64,000 bases of DNA, taken from NCBI GenBank assembly GCA_903813345.2, contig CAIIXF020000002.1, positions 21,590,455 to 21,654,454 of the forward strand, in the 5' to 3' direction. Position numbers and translations under genes: made by a program. Under the pieces are notes generated by a model. It was not told the origin of the DNA, did no database searches, and worked only from the letters and a program-made list of their open reading frames with translations. This DNA comes from Owenia fusiformis (taxonomy: Eukaryota > Annelida > Polychaeta > Sabellida > Oweniidae). Positions 56,441 through 64,000 of the stretch are shown here, one piece after another. The stretch's first letter is position 1. Each line of letters opens with the position of its first letter.

Positions 56441-57787
56441 TAGTTATTTATTCTAAAAATCAATCGATGTCATACACAAAATGCATTTAAGTGGTATAAA
56501 GTACAGAAACAGAGTAAAAATATGTATTTTAGAATATCACCATGTGTTACCCCATTGCAGCGCCTCTTGCCCATGTTTCTATCAATATAAAACATGATAT
56601 CATGCACCAAATATGCATTTATGTCAAATTATGTGGTTTAAAATACAGAAAAATAGATAACATTCTCCTTAGAATACCACCTTGTGTAACCCCACTTTAC
56701 TGCCTTTTGCCCCTGTTTATATCAATATAAAAGGTAGCATGTAACCTTCCTTGTAACATGTGTAAAAGTTTCAAGAAAATCAGTAAAGTAGTTTTCCTGG
56801 AATCACAATGACAAGATTTATCCAAAAAACTTCCAAGATGGCCGCCAGAATGCAAGATGGCAACCGAAAGGTTAATTAGCTCTAGAACTTCTTACCATGT
56901 AATATGTGTGAAAATTTGAAGTAAATCTGTTTGGTTTTCCTGAAATCGTGATGACAAGATTTATCTTTAAACTTCCAAGATGGCTGCCAAAATGCAAGAT
57001 GGCCACCGAAAAAATAATGAGGTCTAGAATTTTTTACCATGTTACATGTACGTGTGAACATTTGAAGTACATCTGTTATGTGGTTTTTGTGGAATCGCGA
57101 TGACAATATTTATCTGAAAAAAATTCCAAGATGGCCGCCAGAATGCAAGATGGCCGCCGCAAAGTTAATCAGCTCTAGAACTTCTTACCATGTAACATGT
57201 GTGAAAATTTGAAGTAAATCCGTCTTATGGTTTACCTGGAATCGTGATGACACGAAAGTGAGACTTCAGAATGCCACCTTGTCCAACCCCGTTTTGGTGC
57301 CTTTTGCCCCTGTTTACATCAATAGAAGAGGTGTTTTCTTTAAGAGGGAAGTCTGTTCTTTCAAACGGTACAATCATTTTATGTGGGAAAGTACCGGACA
57401 ACAAAACCCCTTTTCTAGAGCCCTTTTGGAAATCAGATCGGGGACTATACCATTCATCGAGGGATTCATCAGTTAAACGGTGTCATGAAAGAATAAATCT
57501 TGCAGATTTGTTGAATTTTCTATCAGAAATCGTACCCTCTCCAATCAACGTTTCCTGACCTCCATACTCTCTCTCTTCCTGTTGGCTAGCTGCCATCTTT
57601 AAGATTTCACACAGGAAGTGATGAAGAAAGTTCTATATACCGCCCTGTTGTTTTCAGGTTCATCCTTGTTGTACCTAGTTTGAGGCAAAATAGACAGTAA
57701 CTTAGAGACTGTTCGGGTGTCGATCTTTCTTTTATTTTCCAATTTCGGCAATATCATTACAAAACCCATCACCACTAGAGCACGTTG

Positions 57788-58117
57788 CAGGGGCGGATCT
57801 GGGAACCAACAAGGGGGGGGGCCCAAATTTCAGGTCAGATAAAAAACGTCCGCGCTTGCGCGGAAAAAAATTTTGGGCCCCTAAAACGCAAAAGTGGGCC
57901 CAAATTTTGAAATTTTGAGGCCCATTTTCTTCAAAATTTGGCCTGAATTTAAAAAATAAGGCCTTAATAGGCCCAGTAATGACCAAAAAGGCCGACTTTT
58001 TGGGGGCCATAAGGCCTTTTTTGGCCCAAAATTTTTTTTGGGCCCAATTTTTTTTTCTGGGCCCACCCAAGGGGGGGGGGCCCGGGCCCCCAGGCCCCCC
58101 CCCCTAATCCGCCAGTG
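57788..58117. mobile_element. hAT-like MITE with G and C runs (copy 2, inverse orientation)
   Basis: Ends CAGGGGCGGATCTGGG and CCCCTAATCCGCCAGTG; same body as 44884-45155 read on the other strand. Small ORFs inside it are low-complexity artefacts. Confidence 0.72.
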
Positions 58118-58650
58118 CGTTATTCAATGTAATTCAGATTCAGATATACAAAGATAATCTTACACAAATACAACATTTCCCTTTTTTATTTTTTACCAAA
58201 ATTCAAAATGTCTCGTATTTGAACAATTTCGCCATTGTCAGTTCAGTTCAGATCCTGTATAAACTTTCATTGATTGAACTTTTGCATCTTCAGGCATCTT
58301 GCAAGAAATTAAGGATTGGGATGACCATAGGCTACGCATCACTCACAACCAGGTATAGTGCAATCTTCTTTAATGGAAAATATGAGGAAAGTCCAATGGC
58401 TCTGAAGCATGTCCAAACTAAAAAGGAACTATTATTCTGAAATGTCATCCAGGAGTAGGCCTATATGTTAACTGCGTGCCAAATCATACGTTGTTGGAAG
58501 TTGTGAGACGTTTTAGTCACGTCATTGACATTATGCAAGTATAACCAGACCCCGGGAACCAGACATCTCTATTGTGTTTCTAGCAAGGCTATTATCAGAT
58601 ACAATGAAAATCATACATGAGGTTTCGAATGTAGCCACTATGACATAGGT

Positions 58651-58690
58651 ATAAAACCCAGGAATTATTGGAGGTCATCATTCATCATTC
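58651..58690 (+). promoter_or_regulatory. TATA box and likely start of paralogue 2
   Basis: TATAAAACCCAGGAATTATT at 58651 lies about 85 bases before the ATG at 58736; TCATTC initiator-like motifs follow at 58680-58690. The same TATAAAACCC block recurs in the decayed duplicate at 58849. Confidence 0.5.
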
Positions 58691-58735
58691 GACGTGGCTA
58701 CTTTCACCAGTAAGAGTCATTTGTCAGAAGGAAGG

Positions 58736-58799
58736 ATGCATCTATTGACGTGGTTTGTTATCTTAGCGGTATCTATTTGCTACATCAGTCAGGCACAAG
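58736..58799 (+). CDS. Paralogue 2, exon 1: signal peptide
   Basis: 21 codons and one base; donor CAAG|GTAGAC is weaker than consensus, but the phase agrees with exon 2 and with paralogue 1. Confidence 0.75.
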
Positions 58800-60770
58800 G
58801 TAGACATTTTTTAATTTTAGACTTCTTTTTATCAAGCTTTGATAAGTATAAAACCCCGGAATTAATTGGAGGTCATCATTCATCATTCCACGTTGCGACT
58901 TTCACTGTCGACAAAGAGCCATTTGTCAGATGGAAGGATGCATCTATCGAGGTGGTTGTTATCTTAACGATAACTATGCTATACATATTTTACTCTTATG
59001 TTTCAGGTTTACAGAAAAATTACAATTTCTCCAGAATCACGCGAAATACAAACTTGAATTTATGAAAAGGCTGTTAGGCCATGCACCAGCCTAATATTAA
59101 TATTGAAAACGTGCATTTTGTGTCATCTTAAGTTAGAATAGGCTAAGTATGTTCAAAAACTGTGTGGATACGGGAAATGAAACAAACACAAAGATAAAAT
59201 GTAAATTATTGGCCATTTTTTCAGAATATCCAGTATTTTTAAACAGTTAAACTGTGGGGCATTTCAATATAAAAAGATTTGATTTTCTCTAAACTTTGAG
59301 AGTACGCCATGGCATTTTATGCGTATATGACGCTACGCCATTGATCAAGCTTCGGACCTATCCCAAAACGTAGTGATTGAGCTTGGGAACCGACGATGTT
59401 CTCGCATAGTAATATCCTAAGCGACTGTATATATTTTTATTACTTATAGCAGGCGACTGTACGTACAAGAAGATCTACAAGGAAGATGATGATGTTGAAT
59501 TTAAAGGCAAATGCGGGACTTGTAAGTGCAGTAAGAAAGGGAAATGCAAAGTCAGCAAGTTATCGGAAAAGAACTGCAACGTCGTGCCAGATTATGAAAA
59601 CCCCGTTTTAGATGAAACAAGTAAGAAAAAAAGTTTTTTTTCGAAGTTGGTCCAGACCTAAAGAAAATGATTGTATTAATAACGTTATTCTTATATTATT
59701 ATTAGATCATAGTATATCTAATAATAAGTGTAGTCTATTCAAAAAAAATTGTAGTTTTCTGAAATTGGCAATTTTATCAAGGATTAAATTTAAATCACAA
59801 TATATGCAATGTGTTGTCACAATTAAATCGTGACCGTCATTTTTAGGTTTCAGTTTTGATGGAACATTATTTTGAATAAGTTTAGGCCATTTTGATATTT
59901 CTACAGTTTCACATTTGATTTTTGTTTGATTTATAGAGTTGAATGAAACTGAAAGTCCTGGTAACGAAACGTCAGCGGTTGGTAGATTAGGGTATATCAT
60001 AGGTTGTGGGTATGAAGTTTGGACGTTAACAGACACCGCACCATGGGCCGATACCAACGACATATTTAGGATTAGATTCTTTACTCGTTATTGGTCGGTT
60101 CCTTACACCTTGAATAACCCCGGAAATGACAGGGAACGTGGCAGGTATGTCAACTCATCCGTATTATCACGGGCTGAACTTCTTCAAAGACAACCACTTT
60201 ATTTAAGCGGAAATGAAATACATTGTTTTAAATGTTAGATTATTAAAAAAATATGATACAATATATAGTATAAGTACTAGTAAAATTGTTTTGATGCGAA
60301 TTACGAAAAAAATACTTTGGCTATAACCTAAATATTAAAGTTATCGTTACTACTGCATGTTTGGTATGATTTGCTGTTTAATCATGTTATCAATCTGAAT
60401 TGATTTAGATGGGATTACTATGGTCTTTTCCCCCCGAATGATCATCATGTTATAAATTACATAAAGATCGAACATGCATGGGGGACAAATGGCTGGAAAA
60501 TCAAAATCGTACGTTTTCTTAAATAATACGCAAATTAATTGCATGTACTGAAATTATTCAATTTTGTGTAATTTGTGTATTTCCTTAATCTCACAAGCAC
60601 TGTTGTACTGAACGAAATGCTCAGAGCTTGGTGTTCTGTTTCAGATATTTGTCAAGCATACTTGTACGAATAGGATTTACGAGTTTTGCTGTCGTGTGGA
60701 TTGTTGGGTAGATCGTCCCTCGATTCCATATATCTACATCAAGCGTTCAAATGGTAATATCTCACCTTAA
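58736..60770 (+). CDS. Secreted VWC-like / PLAT-like protein, paralogue 2 (221 aa, five exons)
   Basis: Exons 58736-58799, 59453-59620, 59937-60144, 60409-60508 and 60645-60770; intron phases 1, 1, 2, 0, identical to paralogue 1; spliced length 666 nt. Signal peptide MHLLTWFVILAVSICYISQA; Cys module with C-x2-C-x-C (KCGTCKCSKKGKC) but lacking the Trp-DGC context of paralogue 1; then PLAT-like domain (GYEVWTLTDT, NDIFRIRFF, YIKIEHAWGTNGW, RIYEFCC). It is shorter in the linker and has extra Cys in the tail (CCRVDC). AATAAA at 60844 follows the stop by 74 bases. Gene-wide compactness (2 kb against 8.5 kb) reflects fewer transposons in its introns. Confidence 0.8.
58849..59005 (+). pseudogene. 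Decayed duplicate of the paralogue 2 promoter and first exon
   Basis: TATAAAACCCCGGAATTAAT, GGAGGTCATCATTCATCATTC, GTCAGATGGAAGGATGCAT repeat, in order, the promoter and signal-peptide exon at 58651-58800. In the duplicate, the ATG at the matching place meets a stop after nine codons because of an indel (ATG CAT CTA TCG AGG ... TAA). It sits in intron 1 of paralogue 2. Confidence 0.8.
59453..59620 (+). CDS. Paralogue 2, exon 2: cysteine module
   Basis: The acceptor is a tandem TATAGCAG: splicing after the first AG adds CAG in frame, after the second does not (NAGNAG). Donor ACAA|GTAAGA, phase 1. Encodes DCTYKKIY, CGTCKCSKKGKC, KNC and an acidic tail. Confidence 0.78.
59937..60144 (+). CDS. 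Paralogue 2, exon 3: linker and first part of PLAT-like domain
   Basis: Acceptor TTTTTGTTTGATTTATAG; donor GGCAG|GTATGT, phase 2. Encodes NETESPGNETSAVG, GYEVWTLTDTAPWADTND, FRIRFFTRYWS and LNNPGNDRERG. Confidence 0.8.
60409..60508 (+). CDS. Paralogue 2, exon 4: central PLAT-like strands
   Basis: Acceptor CAATCTGAATTGATTTAG; donor AATC|GTACGT, phase 0. 100 nt like its counterpart. Encodes WDYYGLFPPN and YIKIEHAWGTNGWKIKI. Confidence 0.82.
60645..60770 (+). CDS. Paralogue 2, exon 5: last strand and Cys-containing tail
   Basis: Acceptor TGGTGTTCTGTTTCAG, phase 0. Encodes IFVKHTCTNRIYEFCCRVDC, WVDRPSIPYIYIKR and a short tail ending GNISP, then TAA. Confidence 0.82.
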   Translation: MFVKHTCTNRIYEFCCRVDCWVDRPSIPYIYIKRSNGNISP

Positions 60771-61993
60771 GGTCAAGACGACACTTTATCATTCAATTCG
60801 GCACCAAAGCATTTGATTTGTTGAAATATGGTGCATGATCGACAATAAAAAACAATACTAAGCTGCATTTGATATTTGTTTTCATTTTATATATTATATT
60901 GGATGATACTTCTGACGTGACAAATGAGTGTTTAATGATATTTCTAAGCTTAGTTAAAGGCACTCATATATGATACAAATGATATTTTTCAAAACCATAG
61001 AATATTTTTTATTCTATATGAGTGATCCGTATTTCCCATGTGACTAATACATCATGTGAATTTTTACCCTATTTAAAACGCATGAGTGACCACCGTCCAA
61101 AAGACAATTTTTCTATTGACGGGTGAGGGGATCATATCAAACTGAGGGGATCATATCAGACGGAAGGGCTGATCTGATACATTATGATGATTAGTATATA
61201 TCAAAGAAATCTTTTTATCATGTATCTGTAATTTGAAGAATGTAGTTTTATTCTTTTACTTTGTTTTATTACTTTTATCATGTTTATTACCACAGTGATT
61301 ACTGTAGTTGTAAAATTGTAATCGTTTATTGTTGGAAGTTCGTTTGGCCCATAGGCCCGGGAACATGTATAAAAAAAAGATTGAGTCGAATACACCAAGT
61401 AAATTCCCGGGCCTATGGTTTGGCCTGAGGGCATCAGTACAAATAAATCCAAGTAAACATCTGATCAAATATGAAAGTTATTGAAATTCATAAACGTGAA
61501 ATGTAGTCCAACGATTTCAAGATTATAGAAAAATAACCACACGGCATTAAGAACATGCAAAATGTCACCACCTGCTATTTGTACGCAATTTTTTTAGACG
61601 GCGAACACCATTTGTTACAGACGCCGGTCGCCATTTGTTACAGGGGCTGACTGCCGAATGCCTGTTAGTTTCAGCAAATGCCAAACACCGTCCACGGAAA
61701 AGTTGGAGACTACAGTATACATATTTTGGCTATCTAGCAATGACATGACATTTACTGATTTCAGCTGAAAAAAAGGGAAAACAAAATTCCATGACTTGTC
61801 CATGTAGTTTTTTGCCACAACAATAAACCATTATACAGTATTTCATTTCTGGAAGAGATTATTTTCCTAGATAGGCTACATGAGGAAGAAAAAAATCAGG
61901 CTTTAAAAATAAAATCATTGGTTTGAACAGAGACATATAATAACATTATGTCTCTGGTTTGAATGTTATCATTTCTTTCTTGTGCTTGACTTC
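60771..61993. other. Intergenic region between convergent genes
   Basis: A hairpin GGCCCATAGGCCCGGGAA / TTCCCGGGCCTATGGTTTGGCC at 61346-61427 and a repeat-family copy at 61541-61705 were seen; no gene. It separates the plus-strand paralogue 2 from the minus-strand gene ending at 61994. Confidence 0.5.
61541..61705. repeat. Copy of the ATGCAAAATGTCACCACC repeat family
   Basis: It begins AACATGCAAAATGTCACCAC and contains two CATTTGTTACAG segments, an internal partial duplication of the family body. Confidence 0.65.
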
Positions 61994-62560
61994 TTAAGAG
62001 TGTTTCTTCATCTTGCTCTGCTTGGACAGCTTTTCAACCTGTATGTCTTTAACTGATCCAGATTTGATTTTACGATCCTCGTTTCCATAATAATCATCAA
62101 TTTCATTTTCAGAGTTGTCAAATTCATCATCAATAAATTTAGGGACTTTTTTACGAGATTTGCTTTGCTTATCACGGTCATGTGCACCAAAAGCATTCGT
62201 TTCAGAGTTTATTGATGTATGTATTTGTTGAGGTTGTCTTGGTGACATAGAGACAGATCTAGACATAGGAGATGTGTCCCTATATGCAGGTGATGTAGGC
62301 CCCCATGGACTGTTTGTCCTTTGGGATATCGGAGGCGTTGATAACCTAGACGAAAGAGCACCAGGGGTGATACTTTGAGCCCCCTGTTGGTCATCTATTG
62401 TCAGTCGACCCCTAGGTGTGGTTATTCTAGGACTGGAGGGGGTTTTGTGTCCGTAGTTCTGTATATGCTCTGGGATGGGAAGATGGTGTCTTTGCATGTA
62501 ATCTCTCTGTTCTTGTATCCATACATGGTACACATTCTTAACCATGGCCCAGTAATTATT
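61994..62560 (-). CDS. Terminal exon of an unrecognised gene: Ser/Pro-rich, basic C-terminus
   Basis: Acceptor TTTTTATCTTCATTTTAG, phase 0; 188 codons and a stop. It starts NNYWAMVKNVYHVWIQEQRD, a helical aromatic-rich segment that looks like the end of a folded domain, then a long Ser/Pro/Thr-rich disordered stretch with repeated S/T-P sites (SPRITTPRGR, TSPAYRDTSP) and ends in a Lys/Asp/Glu-rich tail (DKQSKSRKKVPK, KQSKMKKHS). Many S/T-P sites suggest proline-directed phosphorylation. I do not recognise the family. The exon joins in phase 0 to 63222-63151. Confidence 0.75.
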   Translation of the reverse strand, partial: NNYWAMVKNVYHVWIQEQRDYMQRHHLPIPEHIQNYGHKTPSSPRITTPRGRLTIDDQQGAQSITPGALSSRLSTPPISQRTNSPWGPTSPAYRDTSPMSRSVSMSPRQPQQIHTSINSETNAFGAHDRDKQSKSRKKVPKFIDDEFDNSENEIDDYYGNEDRKIKSGSVKDIQVEKLSKQSKMKKHS

Positions 62561-63150
62561 CTAAAATGAAGATAAAAATGATTTAGAAACCTGGAGATGC
62601 ATGCCTTTTCAGAAACAATCCCCTGGATAAACATACTGAATTCTTCCAATTCAAATTCTTCATATTTGCTCAGATCACTAATATTATTAAGTTATTATAT
62701 AGCCTACTAAACACCCCGTCCAAAAGCATCACATTTTGCATTATGCTGGAATGCAAGAACAAGTAGAAAATCTAAATCGTTACCTAACAGCTATGATTGA
62801 AAAAGGGTATAATAATCTTGAAAACATGTGAGTGTGTCGTCATTAGGCAATATTATGACTTTTTCTTTATCATTTACATTGATATAAGAAAGACGTAAGG
62901 AATATATGTTAATGTTAATTAAAACATCAAATTCAAGTTCAATACTGATATGCTCAATGGTGGACATACTGTACATAAAAGATTGAGCTCTCAAATCAAA
63001 CCTGTTATTTTTGATTTGGTTATTCTCAATGGCCAATCAAAATAAGTCCTTTTTGCGGTGCAACCTGGAAGAACTTTCAATTCAAAGAGCTCAACTGCAG
63101 AAAGGAGAATCAGTTAAAAAAAATTCCTTTATATTTGTAGTTTTATGTAC

Positions 63151-63222
63151 CTTTAATCGAGTAAACCTTTGGTCTTCTCCGCAATTCAATCCCTGCAAAT
63201 TGTGTCTGACTTTCTTGAAGTC
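63151..63222 (-). CDS. Penultimate exon of the same gene (24 codons)
   Basis: Acceptor TTCCTACTTTAATTTAG and donor TTAAAG|GTACAT enclose 72 bases open in phase 0 (DFKKVRHNLQGLNCGEDQRF...). Another frame is also open (LQESQTQFAGIELRRRPK) but would hit a stop on joining the next exon, so phase 0 is chosen. Rated lower because it is short. Confidence 0.5.
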
Positions 63223-64000
63223 CTAAATTAAAGTAGGAATTAAAATTTTGAAGTACATGTATAAATTATTCAATGATTCAAAAGATGTGTAGTAAATATT
63301 GTGCTTGTTTGTGTATTTCATGAGACTGAGTAAAACATTCATGAGAAAATGATTAATATTTTAATATTTTCTGTTTCATAAGAAAACAGAAAACAAGCAA
63401 TGGTTCTATCTTATCATTTAAAGGCAGAATCAGATCTATGGGGGTGACAAAATTACAAGCAATATGTAAAATTGATCTACCAATCTATTCCTTACAATCT
63501 CAAATACAATATCTCCCAAAAGATTCACGATATGTTATAAACTGGTAAAGTTATTGAGGATTTAAAGTGCAAAAATGGGTGAAAAATGTTTAAATTTTCC
63601 CAAATAATAAGAATGGTAACCATTCTTATAGAAAAATGGTACATTATTATAAAAATCTTTAGTTTTCCTGAAATAAAGTGTGCACTTTGGGGATTTTTAG
63701 AAAATAGACATGAAAAGGAATGACATAAGCCAGGAAGATTCTAAAATTGAAACAATTTTTTGTTTGGCTGCTCGCTAGATCTGATTCTCTCTTTAAGTCT
63801 AATTCACCATAATAAAACACTGTTGCTTGAATATTTGAATGTGTTTTATGGGGCCTGGTACATTATGTCTTCAAACTAAATTTTAACAAAAGTAAGGGAA
63901 CATTCTTGACAAACTGAAAAAAGAAAACATTTTACAGCTTTTTAAAATAATATCTAAAACTTAATTTCACATCTCAAAGGTACAGCTTATCATATACATC
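63223..64000 (-). other. Intron of the right-edge gene, with a probable MITE
   Basis: The gene must continue beyond the window; no further exon was recognised. TTAAAGGCAGAATCAGATCTA near 63419 and its inverse TAGATCTGATTCTCTCTTTAA near 63775 look like the ends of a MITE of about 380 bp. Confidence 0.4.

Larger units (their letters stand above)
52789..57450. mobile_element. Large foldback element with arms of about 145-bp subrepeats
   Basis: The left end CAGCGTATACTAGTCCCTGATC matches, inverted, the right end near GATCGGGGACTATACC. The terminal 180 bp (GTCCGGTACTTTCCCACATA, ATGTAAACAGGGGCGAAAGG) is mirrored at 57290-57420. Inward, the left arm has six tandem units of about 145 bp (GGCGGCCATCTTGCATTCTG, ACATGTTACATGGTAAGAAG) and the right arm three inverse units. 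Tandem subrepeats in inverted arms are the hallmark of Drosophila FB-type foldback elements. It carries a nested Tc1 copy; no gene of its own is seen. Confidence 0.78.
57451..58735 (+). other. Intergenic region between the paralogues
   Basis: It holds the second hAT-like G/C-run MITE (57788-58117) and the promoter of paralogue 2 near 58651. No other gene recognised. Confidence 0.5.

Noticed and set aside
53081-57140. Repeated CCATCTTG motifs resembling YY1-type sites in clusters.
   Set aside because: They are part of the 145-bp subrepeat of the foldback element, so their number reflects element structure; a regulatory role cannot be argued from this.
57599-58070. Overlapping minus-strand ORFs rich in Gly, Pro, Lys and Phe.
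   Set aside because: They lie in the low-complexity body of the hAT-like MITE; the same sequence at 44.9 kb has other frames open.

Overview
The window is animal nuclear DNA, almost certainly from an invertebrate. Genes are broken into short exons with GT-AG introns. Intergenic and intronic DNA is AT-rich and crowded with small inverted-repeat transposons, a degenerate Tc1/mariner copy, a tRNA-derived SINE and minisatellites. The gene families and repeat load suggest a marine invertebrate, but the species cannot be fixed from the sequence.

The main feature is one minus-strand zinc-finger transcription-factor locus, about 33.3 kb down to 11.4 kb. A CRE-rich candidate promoter and a non-coding first exon (near 33.06-33.4 kb) lead into two shared coding exons: 32941-32336 (unidentified N-terminal domain plus a disordered region) and 31934-31647 (acidic linker with a nuclear-localisation-like stretch and a SUMO-type site). 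The second shared exon ends in a donor that leaves a single G of a split codon. Downstream lie at least eleven terminal exon cassettes (T1-T11). Each has its own polypyrimidine-AG acceptor, its own stop codon and exactly the splice phase needed. Ten encode C2H2 fingers, mostly in pairs, and one (T6) encodes a basic segment without fingers. This is the layout of insect lola and mod(mdg4): one N-terminal half joined to alternative DNA-binding C-termini. No BTB domain was found here, and two cassettes (T2, T7) have no usable ATG and would be missed by an ATG-based ORF scan.

On the plus strand, 43.6-52.1 kb and 58.7-60.8 kb hold two tandem paralogous five-exon genes with identical intron phases (1,1,2,0). 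They encode secreted proteins of 254 and 221 residues: signal peptide, short VWC-like cysteine module, PLAT/LH2-like domain and cysteine-containing tail. The second gene carries a decayed duplicate of its promoter and first exon.

At the right edge (63222-61994, minus) are the last two exons of an unrecognised gene with a Ser/Pro-rich, basic C-terminus. At the left (3774-1802, minus) is a possible two-exon gene for a 60-residue protein.

Repeats fill most of the rest: two arrays of an 18-bp palindrome (0-0.4 kb and 9.57-10.05 kb), foldback elements (2.6-3.7, 7.8-9.2, 35.2-37.2, 41.8-42.8 and 52.8-57.5 kb), paired copies of several MITEs, and fragments of RecQ-like helicase and hAT-type zinc-finger sequence. 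Long ORFs inside the minisatellite at 35.7-36.7 kb are artefacts of a repeat whose period is a multiple of three. All calls come from reading the sequence; no alignment, database search or expression data were used.
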